A stretch of DNA of 15,982 nucleotides from Phycisphaerales bacterium (lineage in GTDB: Bacteria; Planctomycetota; Phycisphaerae; Tepidisphaerales; Tepidisphaeraceae): positions 7,061-23,042 of the forward strand of contig PMAK01000076.1 in assembly GCA_003153655.1 (NCBI GenBank), written 5' to 3'. A program made the position numbers and the translations under genes. Numbering within the stretch: the stretch's first letter is position 1; every line of letters starts with the position of its first letter. The notes beneath the pieces are model-generated. The model saw only the letters and a program-made list of their open reading frames with translations. It ran no database searches and was not told the origin of the DNA. Shown one piece after another: positions 6,841 to 14,037 of this stretch.

Positions 6841-7365
6841 GTGCTCGGCCCAATCTTCACCATCGGTCATTCGACTCATCCGTGGCCGGAGTTTCTCGAA
6901 ATTCTTCAGGCTCATCATGTTGCGGCTATCGCGGATGTGCGGCAATTTCCTGGGTCGCGGCGGTTTCCGCATTTTAATGCTGAGGCGATGGCTGTTGAGT
7001 TGCCGACGGCGGGAATTGGATATCTTTCCTTCAAGAATCTTGGTGGGAGGCGGAAGGCGCTGGTGGATTCGCCGAATATGGGGTGGCGGCATCCGGCGTT
7101 TCGGGGGTATGCGGATTTTATGCAGACGCCGGCGTTTGCTCTGGGGATTGAAGCGCTTGAGATTGCGGCGGGGAAACAGGCTACTGCTATTATGTGTTCG
7201 GAGGCGGTGCCTTGGCGGTGTCATCGGTCGCTTATTGGCGATGCGATGCTGGTGCGGGGCTGGACGGTGCTGGATATTTTTGATGAGCGGCAGGTTAAGC
7301 CTCATCTGCTGACGCCATTCGCCGTAGTGAGCGGCCTGAAAATAGTCTATCCTTTGAAGCCATGA
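6841..7365 (+). CDS. DUF488 family protein
   Basis: Cytoplasmic protein of 174 residues with the DUF488 signatures in order: TIGHSTHPWPEF near the N terminus, DVRQFPGSRRFPHFN, the middle segment GYLSFKNLGGRR, and the strongly conserved MCSEAVPWRCHRSLIGD, where Cys and Cys-His-Arg probably form an active or metal site. The biochemical function of the family is not established. GTG 6841 was chosen because family members begin only a few residues before the GHST motif; a TTG at 6826 in the same frame is possible and would add five residues. The stop overlaps the start of the methylthioadenosine phosphorylase gene (ATGA, 7362-7365), so the two are co-translated and may act on related nucleosides or on by-products of the same pathway. 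Confidence 0.85.
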   Translation: MLGPIFTIGHSTHPWPEFLEILQAHHVAAIADVRQFPGSRRFPHFNAEAMAVELPTAGIGYLSFKNLGGRRKALVDSPNMGWRHPAFRGYADFMQTPAFALGIEALEIAAGKQATAIMCSEAVPWRCHRSLIGDAMLVRGWTVLDIFDERQVKPHLLTPFAVVSGLKIVYPLKP

Positions 7366-8282
7366 ATCCGATCAAAGTGGGTATCATCGGCGGGAGTGGG
7401 CTGGGGCAGATTTTGCCTGGGGATGGCGGCCAGCGGCATGTAGTTCAGACGCCGTTCGGATCGCCTAGCGATGCGATTGTTGAGACGGATATCGAGGGAT
7501 TGCCGGTGCTTTTGCTCGGTCGGCATGGACCGGGGCATTTAATTCCGCCGACTGCGGTTCCGTTTCGGGCGAATATTTTTGCGCTGAAGCAACTGGGTTG
7601 TACGCACATTATCGCATCGGGAGCTTGCGGGAGTCTGCGGCAGGAGTTTAAGCCGCGGGATTTGGTTATTCCTGATCAGATTATTGATAAGACATCTGGG
7701 CGAGCGGCAACATTTTTTGAGAAGGCCGCCGTGCATGTGGAATTCTCGGAACCTTTTTGCCCGATCCTGCGTCGAATTCTTGTTGAGCAGGGCGCATCTA
7801 AGACTGAGCCGGCGGTGCATGACCGTGGTTGCTATGTTTGTATGGAAGGGCCGGCTTTTTCGACGCGAGCGGAGAGCTTGATGCATCGGCTCTGGGGCGG
7901 CGATTTGATCGGGATGACGGCGATGCCGGAGGCGAAGCTGGCGCGCGAGGCTGAGATTCCGTTTGCGCTGGTGGGGATTGTGACGGATTATGATTCGTGG
8001 AAATCGGCAGCGCCGGCTGGGCCGGGAGCGGCGCCGGTGAAGGCTGAACCGGTTGAACCGGCGGCGCTGCTTCAGGAGATCATTGGGAATCTCCAGACTG
8101 CGTCGGCGAGCGCCATGGACCTGATCCGCCGGGCGTTGCGGCAAATCGCGGCTGATCCAGCACGGCTAGCAGCCTGTCCAGCCAATGATGCGCTGAAATT
8201 GGCGATCTGGTCAGAGAAAGCTCACATTCCACGCGAGGAAATCCAGAGACTTTCTCCGCTTTGGGGCAAGTATTTTGGATAA
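7362..8282 (+). CDS. mtnP: S-methyl-5'-thioadenosine phosphorylase
   Basis: Phosphorolysis of 5'-methylthioadenosine to adenine and methylthioribose-1-phosphate in methionine salvage and polyamine by-product recycling. The 306 residues carry the full MTAP/PNP class 2 signature: phosphate-binding GGSG (10-13) and GRHGPGH (53-59), GACGSL (87-92), MEGPAFSTRAES (161-172), and GMTAMPEAKLA (184-194). TDYDSW (208-213) holds the two Asp residues typical of adenine-specific MTAP rather than guanine-type PNP. An Ala/Pro-rich insert follows at 214-231. The C-terminal extension ends in RLSPLWGKYFG. The ATG overlaps the DUF488 stop by 4 nt and has no obvious Shine-Dalgarno, so translation is probably coupled. 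Trimeric cytoplasmic enzyme by family. A guanosine/inosine activity is possible but less likely. Confidence 0.93.
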   Translation: MNPIKVGIIGGSGLGQILPGDGGQRHVVQTPFGSPSDAIVETDIEGLPVLLLGRHGPGHLIPPTAVPFRANIFALKQLGCTHIIASGACGSLRQEFKPRDLVIPDQIIDKTSGRAATFFEKAAVHVEFSEPFCPILRRILVEQGASKTEPAVHDRGCYVCMEGPAFSTRAESLMHRLWGGDLIGMTAMPEAKLAREAEIPFALVGIVTDYDSWKSAAPAGPGAAPVKAEPVEPAALLQEIIGNLQTASASAMDLIRRALRQIAADPARLAACPANDALKLAIWSEKAHIPREEIQRLSPLWGKYFG

Positions 8283-8297
8283 AATGGGTGGGGAATA

Positions 8298-8326
8298 CAG
8301 ACACGTAGACGCAAGGGCAAGACAAT
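8298..8326 (+). promoter_or_regulatory. Possible promoter of the large propeller gene
   Basis: CAGACA (8298-8303, 4 of 6 to TTGACA) and GACAAT (8321-8326, 4 of 6 to TATAAT) are separated by 17 nt and end 14 nt before the ATG at 8341. The leader would be about 7 nt and there is no Shine-Dalgarno. Confidence 0.35.
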
Positions 8327-8340
8327 AGCGTCGCATTTTT

Positions 8341-11300
8341 ATGTCAGATAACTTTTTGTGCATATTCCGTTCGTGCTGTCGCGCTTTGGCGTCTGTATGT
8401 CTAATTGTCCTTTGTCCGGCCGCCATCGCCCAAGTCCGCATCATGCAGCTTCCGATGCAACAGGGTAATTTCCCCCCTGGAGCCGCTGAGACGACGGATA
8501 CCTCGGGCGAGGTGTATGTGCGGGATTCCGCCATTGCGCTGGAAAAGCTGGCTCTCGCCCGGCGCATGGAGCGGCTGCACGAATGGGGCAAATCCGCGGA
8601 TGTTTATCAGGAGATTCTGGAGAAATATCCCGATCGCGTTGTGCCATCCGGTGAAGACCCGCAGACGCATGCGGTGAGCCAATATGTGTCGGTAACGGAG
8701 ACGGTGCGGCAATCTCTGTGCAAGTGGCCGGCTGATGGGCTACTGGTTTATCGGAGCCGATATGAGACCGAGGCGGCGAAGTTGCTGAATGTCGCGGGCT
8801 CCGACGGGGTGGACAAGCTTCAGCAGGTTTTATTTTTGTATTTTCCCACGGATGCCGCCAAGACTGCGGGCATCCGGCTGATGGATATTTATTTCGAGGA
8901 GGGTGATTACGTGGCGGTGGCGCAGACCGGACGGCGGCTGCTTGATTGGCATCCGAATCTGATCGCCGAGCGGCCGATGGTTTTGTATCGCACGGCGATT
9001 GCGCAAAAATTGGCGGGTCAGACGGACGATGCACGGCGATGCCTGGATGAGCTTAGCCACAATTTTCCGCAGGCGACGGGGACGATACGCGGAGATGATG
9101 TTTTACTCGCGGATTCGCTCACGAAGGAACTCGCGGGCGCGAATCTTGTACGCGGGGAAGGGGATGATTCCTGGCTGACGGTGGGCGGCGACGTGAGCCG
9201 ATCCAAAGTCTCAACCTCTACAGTACGGCCAGGGGCGCGGCTATATTCCATTACGCTGCCGCAGCCGACCTGGAAGCAAATCCCCGATCAGGCGCAGCGG
9301 CATCAAATCGAATTAAACGATCAGGATCAGCGCAAGCGCGGCTCAGGCCTGGGAATCCTGCCGGCGGTGGATCGTGGGCAGCTATTTTTTCAGGACAACA
9401 CGCGGATTTACGCACTTGATCTGGACAGCGGAAGCCCGCTCCCCGGGTGGGCGGATACGTATCCGATGCAGAACGGCACGTACACGCTGAGCGACAATCC
9501 CACGCCCGTTCCGCTGGGCCGGCAATTGTGCGTGACGATCAACGATAAATATGTGGCGGCGGTGATGGGGTTTTCGGATCCGATCGATCAATCGCCGATG
9601 ATCCCGGATCAGGAGCCGCGTCTGGTTTGCCTGGATCGGAAGAGCGGCAAGGAAATCTGGACGGCGTCATTGCGAAATTTGCCGGATGCGCAGAGCGCGC
9701 TGCGCGAGTTGCAGATGGGCGGCTCGCCGCTGATGGTTGGGGACAATCTTTACATCGTCGCGCACAGCTCGCGCGGGCGGTTCGAGGATTGTTATGTCCT
9801 GTGCTACAGCCTTTTGAACGGGCAATTTCGGTGGGCATCCTTCATCGCTAATTCCAGCAGTGAGATGAACGTCAGCGCGATCGCGGATGATTCGGTTCAG
9901 TATTCGGATTCAGTTTCGCATCTTGCGTATGCAAGCGGCCACCTGTTTGTCGTGACGAATCTCGGAGCGGTGGCTTCGCTGGATGCGTATACCGGAACGA
10001 TTGCGTGGCTCGACATCTATCATCGCACTGAGGGCCAGGCGATTCCGATCGGATTCAACCAGCCAAATCTGCAGCCTGGGTCGGCCTCGGTTCCGTGGAT
10101 TTACAATCCGGCGGTGGTTGAGGATGGCAAGGTTTTCGTGCTGCCCAGCGACAGCGAAAATCTTTTTGTCTATGACGCGGGCAACGGAAATATCATCCAG
10201 CAGATTCAGATGGCCGACCTTCAGGAATCGCGCGATCCGAATGTTCCCTATAGCCCGGATGTTCCCAATACCCTGCTGGCGGTGAAGAATGATCTGATTT
10301 ATCTCGCCGGTGCGCGACAGGTGTGGCAAGTCCCGTGGCGAAGCATCGAGCATGACAAGCCGGCGGATTTTACGCCGCGATATTGGCGCAGCGCCGATGC
10401 GGGAGATCAATCGCCGCAGGTGCGCGGGCGGGCATTTGTCACGGCGGACGCGGTTTATCTGCCGACCCAGCTTTGCCTGCGCCGGATTCTGTTGAACACG
10501 GGATCTCTTGATTCGCTCAACAGCTCTTTTCCGAAAACCGGCTGGGACGAGGGAGATGAAGGGCCGGGAAATGTGGTCGTGACGGAAGATCACGTCATTG
10601 TCGCGGGAGACCGGAAGATCGCTGTTTATACTGACATTCAGCGGGCCCGTTTCAAATTGGATCGGGAAATCGCCGATACCCCAAACGATCCGGAGGCGCG
10701 GCTGCACTATGCTGAAGTGATGTTCGCCGCGGCGCAGCCTGATGTTGCACAGCAAAGATTGGAAGAAGCATTTCAGTTGCTCGGCGGCGTGGAATCGCTA
10801 CGACCAGGATCCGTTCGGGATCGCGCATTTCTCGATGCGCTGCGGTTTGGCGAGCGACTAGCGAAGAGGCCGGAGGGATCGCAATCTCCGCAGGAGGTGG
10901 AACGGATGTTCGACCTGGCCCGCGCGGCGGCATCATCTGTTTCGCAGCAGGTGGCGTATCGCATGGCGCGGGCAGACCATGACTGGTCCGAGACAAACCG
11001 AGATGCCGGCGGCGCGATTGCGCTTTATCAGCAAATCCTGGCCGATCCCGGACTGCGTGTGTATCCCATGCCCGATCCTCAGACGACGGCCTCAAGCCCT
11101 GCGGGAACGATTGCTGAGAAGGCGATTGCGAAAATCCTGGCGACGCCCGACGGACGGCAGGCGTATGAGAAATTTGAGTTGGCCGCCACCGACGCGTTGC
11201 ATCAGGCACGGGAAGCAGGCGATCCGGATCAGTTACTAAACGTCGCGAAGATCTATCCCGATTCGCGCGTCGCGGCCGAAGCGATGCAGTCGGCCGCCGA

Positions 11301-13020
11301 CTACTACGAATCCGACGGCAATCCGCGCATGGCGACACAGGTGCTGCGCCAAATCCTGCTGCGATTTCACGATCAAAGCCGTGCAAACGTTTTGGAATCA
11401 CTGGCTCGGAACTATTTGCAGTTGCCCGGCCATACGGATGTCGCACTCTCCCGGCTGTCGCTCGCGGCGAGCATTTCGCCTAGCGCGATTCTGCGGCGGC
11501 CGATGACGCTGCCGGACGGCACGCCGCTTGAGAATATCACGCTGCAAAGCGCCTGCGAGGTGCTGATCCGATACAACGTGAAAGCGAGTCTTGATTCGCT
11601 TCCGGATATTCATATCCCAACGCACGGCCAGTCGGATTCATTTCTGCGCGCAACCGGACAGCGCGCGAGACCGTTTCAGACGACGATGCCAAACGAAACG
11701 ATCGCCGGCGTCGATGCGATGATCGCTCCGCCGGAGGGCTTTGCGCGGAACGACCGGATCATCGCCTGGTCCGCCGCGGGTGGTTTGTCGGTCTATCCGA
11801 TTGCCCAGAATAAGCCGCTGATCAATTGTCCGGCGATCAATTCGGCGCCGGCGGGCGCAGCTTGGGTTGAAGGCAATCTTCTCGCGTGGATGACGGATTC
11901 GATTTCATCAATCGACGGCACTACGGGGCGAAGCCGCTGGTCAATTGATCTCCCCACGCTGCCGGCAATTGCAACGCCGGTCGATGCGAGCGCACAATTC
12001 GCGCAGGTCGAGCAAATTATCCAGGTCAGACCGCTTGGGGACCACATCATCGTCGCAACCAATAACGGGCGAATACTCGCGGCAGACACACGCACGGGCC
12101 GGGTTGTTTGGCAAACGCGTGTCGCTGGAGGCATCGACGCGTTGCTGGCGAATGATGACTTCACGATCGTTCGCGTGCAGGAAGGACAGAACGTCGAGCT
12201 TCAGGTGTTCAACTCGTTCAGCGGCGAGCCGCTCGGGCGAAAATCATTTGCTCTAGACAGCGGAATTGTTCCAGTGAACCTCGCGCTGGCGGCGGATGGA
12301 ACGCTGGCGTATACGCTGCCGAATCAGCTTTGCATTGAGGATCTGTTTGAAGCGAATCTTTCCGAAGGGGGAATGGAGCCGCGAATCACTACCGATCCGA
12401 TTCCCAACGCCTCGTTGATGTTTCAGGGATGCAATGGGCCGGACCAACTGCTGATCCATGGCGGGCGGGTGTTTGCCGTGGCCAACAACGGCACGGGCGT
12501 GCGCGTCTACTCCACCGACACAGGTGAAGCGTGGCACTATTCCGCTCCTCATGGCCGGCCGGATTTCAACGGCCTCTTTCCCACGGGTTCGACGAGCCCG
12601 AATGTCACGCTTCGCATTTCGGGAAACTATCTATTCATACTGAGCCCGCGCCATCTCACGGCGACCCGAATCGATCCGCCGACGGAATATTGGGAAATGG
12701 GGGACGACCCGACGAAAGCAACGAACTATGAGCAACTGCTGTATGGCAAGGATTATCTGGTGATGGTGGATCATCCAGGCCAGCCGCTGGCGGTGAGCAA
12801 CCGGGTGAGTAGCCGATTGACTTTGAATTTTTTCAATCGCGCGGTGAAGGGACTCGGCGACAAAGAAAGTGGATTGCTTTTGTTTACGTATGATCTTTCG
12901 ATTCAGCGGGATGGGTTTGCGATAGAGCCTGTGGAAGGTGGGATCGCGTTTTTCACGGGGCATACAATTCAGACTTTGCTGGGGGCGCGGGATGTGCTAA
13001 CGAATGCGCCGCCGACTTGA
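8341..13020 (+). CDS. Large exported TPR / PQQ-like beta-propeller protein
   Basis: A 1559-residue protein of unknown function. The N terminus is a signal peptide: a basic/polar start, hydrophobic ALASVCLIVLCPAAIA, and a cleavage site near A30-Q31, so it should be periplasmic or outer-membrane facing. Four blocks follow. Residues 65-250 are TPR-like helical repeats (KSADVYQEILEKYPD, GDYVAVAQTGRRLLDWHP). Residues 270-770 are a beta-propeller with PQQ/quinoprotein-like blades (LVCLDRKSGKEIW, ASLDAYTGTIAW). Residues 780-1060 are a second TPR array (GGAIALYQQILADP, NPRMATQVLRQILLRF). Residues 1130-1555 are a second propeller (SIDGTTGRSRW, LAADTRTGRVVWQ, VRVYSTDTGEAWHY). No catalytic residues or PQQ-dehydrogenase signature are seen, so a scaffold or binding role is inferred. 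Apparently a single-gene unit with a hairpin terminator after it. It uses more C-ending codons than its plus-strand neighbours. Confidence 0.85.
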   Translation: MSDNFLCIFRSCCRALASVCLIVLCPAAIAQVRIMQLPMQQGNFPPGAAETTDTSGEVYVRDSAIALEKLALARRMERLHEWGKSADVYQEILEKYPDRVVPSGEDPQTHAVSQYVSVTETVRQSLCKWPADGLLVYRSRYETEAAKLLNVAGSDGVDKLQQVLFLYFPTDAAKTAGIRLMDIYFEEGDYVAVAQTGRRLLDWHPNLIAERPMVLYRTAIAQKLAGQTDDARRCLDELSHNFPQATGTIRGDDVLLADSLTKELAGANLVRGEGDDSWLTVGGDVSRSKVSTSTVRPGARLYSITLPQPTWKQIPDQAQRHQIELNDQDQRKRGSGLGILPAVDRGQLFFQDNTRIYALDLDSGSPLPGWADTYPMQNGTYTLSDNPTPVPLGRQLCVTINDKYVAAVMGFSDPIDQSPMIPDQEPRLVCLDRKSGKEIWTASLRNLPDAQSALRELQMGGSPLMVGDNLYIVAHSSRGRFEDCYVLCYSLLNGQFRWASFIANSSSEMNVSAIADDSVQYSDSVSHLAYASGHLFVVTNLGAVASLDAYTGTIAWLDIYHRTEGQAIPIGFNQPNLQPGSASVPWIYNPAVVEDGKVFVLPSDSENLFVYDAGNGNIIQQIQMADLQESRDPNVPYSPDVPNTLLAVKNDLIYLAGARQVWQVPWRSIEHDKPADFTPRYWRSADAGDQSPQVRGRAFVTADAVYLPTQLCLRRILLNTGSLDSLNSSFPKTGWDEGDEGPGNVVVTEDHVIVAGDRKIAVYTDIQRARFKLDREIADTPNDPEARLHYAEVMFAAAQPDVAQQRLEEAFQLLGGVESLRPGSVRDRAFLDALRFGERLAKRPEGSQSPQEVERMFDLARAAASSVSQQVAYRMARADHDWSETNRDAGGAIALYQQILADPGLRVYPMPDPQTTASSPAGTIAEKAIAKILATPDGRQAYEKFELAATDALHQAREAGDPDQLLNVAKIYPDSRVAAEAMQSAADYYESDGNPRMATQVLRQILLRFHDQSRANVLESLARNYLQLPGHTDVALSRLSLAASISPSAILRRPMTLPDGTPLENITLQSACEVLIRYNVKASLDSLPDIHIPTHGQSDSFLRATGQRARPFQTTMPNETIAGVDAMIAPPEGFARNDRIIAWSAAGGLSVYPIAQNKPLINCPAINSAPAGAAWVEGNLLAWMTDSISSIDGTTGRSRWSIDLPTLPAIATPVDASAQFAQVEQIIQVRPLGDHIIVATNNGRILAADTRTGRVVWQTRVAGGIDALLANDDFTIVRVQEGQNVELQVFNSFSGEPLGRKSFALDSGIVPVNLALAADGTLAYTLPNQLCIEDLFEANLSEGGMEPRITTDPIPNASLMFQGCNGPDQLLIHGGRVFAVANNGTGVRVYSTDTGEAWHYSAPHGRPDFNGLFPTGSTSPNVTLRISGNYLFILSPRHLTATRIDPPTEYWEMGDDPTKATNYEQLLYGKDYLVMVDHPGQPLAVSNRVSSRLTLNFFNRAVKGLGDKESGLLLFTYDLSIQRDGFAIEPVEGGIAFFTGHTIQTLLGARDVLTNAPPT

Positions 13021-13033
13021 TCCTGTCAAAAAG

Positions 13034-13062
13034 CTATCAATTCTTCTGATTTTGATAGTTTT
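13034..13062 (+). terminator. Rho-independent terminator after the propeller gene
   Basis: CTATCAA (13034-13040) pairs with TTGATAG (13052-13058) over an 11-nt loop and is followed by TTTT (13059-13062). A run of A's precedes the stem, so it could extend with a bulged G. The stem is short and AT-rich, so strength is uncertain. Confidence 0.5.
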
Positions 13063-13073
13063 CTGCCAGTAAT

Positions 13074-13102
13074 TTGCTGGCCTCGCGACCAGCGTCTATA
13101 AT
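13074..13102 (+). promoter_or_regulatory. Promoter of the nifU-like/tadA operon
   Basis: Consensus TATAAT at 13097-13102, with TTGCTG (3 of 6) at 13074-13079 and an ideal 17-nt spacer. The predicted start, about 13109, leaves a leader of only about 7 nt before ATG 13116. No Shine-Dalgarno. The site also argues against an upstream TTG (13074) as the start of translation. Confidence 0.6.
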
Positions 13103-13115
13103 CGTTTTAGCATCC

Positions 13116-13379
13116 ATGGCTACCACCGCTTCCAAATCTTCAAGTGAACCGACCATCCGCCAAAAGGTGCAGAGCGTCATCGACCTGATCCGTCCAGCCG
13201 TCCAGGCTGATGGCGGAGATATCGAACTGGTCGATGTTACCGGTCAGGGCGTTGTGCAGATTCGCTTTCACGGCGCGTGCCATGGCTGTCCGAGCAGCCA
13301 TATGACTTTGCAACAGGGGATCGAGCGAAATCTTCGAGACCACGTTCCGGAAGTCACGCAAGTCATTCCCGTCAAATGA
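13116..13379 (+). CDS. NifU-like C-terminal domain protein (Fe-S cluster scaffold/carrier)
   Basis: Small cytoplasmic protein of 87 residues consisting of a single NifU C-terminal (Nfu) domain. Its CxxC motif is C55-H-G-C58 in HGACHGCPSS, where the pair binds a bridging [4Fe-4S] cluster between two monomers. The family features VQADGGDIELVDV (29-41) and MTLQQGIERNL (63-73) are present. It lacks the N-terminal IscU-like and central domains of full NifU, so it is a Nfu-type carrier delivering clusters to client enzymes. The ATG at 13116 is chosen over an upstream in-frame TTG because a TATAAT box lies between them. The stop overlaps the tadA start (ATGA, 13376-13379). Confidence 0.92.
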   Translation: MATTASKSSSEPTIRQKVQSVIDLIRPAVQADGGDIELVDVTGQGVVQIRFHGACHGCPSSHMTLQQGIERNLRDHVPEVTQVIPVK

Positions 13380-13843
13380 CCGATTGCATGCTAATGCAAC
13401 AGGCGATCGCCGAAGCCAGCGCCGCTGGGGCGATGGAGGAGGTGCCTGTTGGGTGCGTGGTGTTTCACCAGCCGAGCGGGCGGATCATCGGGCGGGGGCA
13501 TAATCGACGAAATACTGATGCTGATCCGACGGCGCATGCTGAGATTCTTGCGCTGCGCGAAGCGGCGGCGGCGATTGGGGATTGGCGGCTGACGGATTGC
13601 ACGCTGGCGGTGACGCTTGAGCCATGTCCGATGTGCGCGGGGGCGATTGTGAATGCGCGCGTTGGGCGATTGATATATGGGTGCGATGATCCGAAGGCTG
13701 GGGCAGTGCGGACACTTTTTCAATTGTGCGATGATGCGAGGCTGAACCATCGCGTTGAAATCGCCGGTGGAATTCTTGCTGAATCGTGCGCCGAGCTTTT
13801 GCGCGATTTTTTCAAGGCGCAACGGGCTTTGGGAAAGAAATGA
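13376..13843 (+). CDS. tadA: tRNA-specific adenosine deaminase
   Basis: Zinc enzyme that converts the wobble adenosine A34 of tRNA-Arg(ACG) to inosine. The 155 residues show the deaminase motifs: zinc-ligand H54 with catalytic E56 (TAHAEILAL), and the P-C-x-x-C motif PCPMCAGAIVNARV with zinc cysteines C84 and C87. The family's GCDDPKAGA (102-110) follows. H41-N43 (GHNRR) and the C-terminal helix (CAELLRDFF) also fit. The length is normal. ATG 13376 is preferred because it sits in the ATGA overlap with the NifU-like gene; the frame stays open further upstream but that would run deep into the neighbour. A guanine or cytosine deaminase is less likely given the full TadA signature. Confidence 0.93.
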   Translation: MTDCMLMQQAIAEASAAGAMEEVPVGCVVFHQPSGRIIGRGHNRRNTDADPTAHAEILALREAAAAIGDWRLTDCTLAVTLEPCPMCAGAIVNARVGRLIYGCDDPKAGAVRTLFQLCDDARLNHRVEIAGGILAESCAELLRDFFKAQRALGKK

Positions 13844-13890
13844 GAGAGAAGATGAGGAAGCACAATCAGATGCAAAGACAACGCAATGCA

Positions 13891-13969
13891 GGAGGGGCGG
13901 GAAGAACCAGATCAGGCCCCCCTTCGACTTTGCTCAGGGTCTTCGACAACAGTTTCTTCCCGCCCCTCC
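13891..13969. repeat. Inverted-repeat element, 16-bp perfect arms
   Basis: GGAGGGGCGGGAAGAA (13891-13906) is exactly complementary to 13954-13969, enclosing 47 nt. The element lies between tadA and the GT4 gene. It could serve as a strong stem after tadA or be a small non-autonomous mobile or dispersed repeat; no clear target-site duplication is seen. The rest of the 13844-14037 gap holds no gene; it is pyrimidine-rich just before the glycosyltransferase. Confidence 0.75.
13921..13939 (+). repeat. Dispersed 'TTCGAC...GCTCAGG' motif in the loop of the inverted repeat
   Basis: CCTTCGACTTTGCTCAGGG resembles a short motif that, from memory, is scattered through intergenic DNA of many bacterial and metagenomic assemblies (often seen translated as PFDFAQG). 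It sits in the loop between the 16-bp arms. Only one copy is in the window, so repetition cannot be shown here. Confidence 0.4.
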
Positions 13970-14037
13970 CGCACCCTCCCCACCCTTTTCCCCTCAACGC
14001 TCTTTCAAAATATGGGCGATGAATGTCCGGCGCTTTT

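Noticed and set aside
9910..10755. Minus-strand open frame of 281 codons inside the large propeller gene
   Set aside because: Arg/Ile-rich shadow with no recognisable family; the opposite strand has clear propeller blades throughout.
13074..13115. TTG-initiated longer form of the NifU-like protein
   Set aside because: The stretch contains a consensus TATAAT promoter element and encodes nothing family-like; ATG 13116 is preferred.
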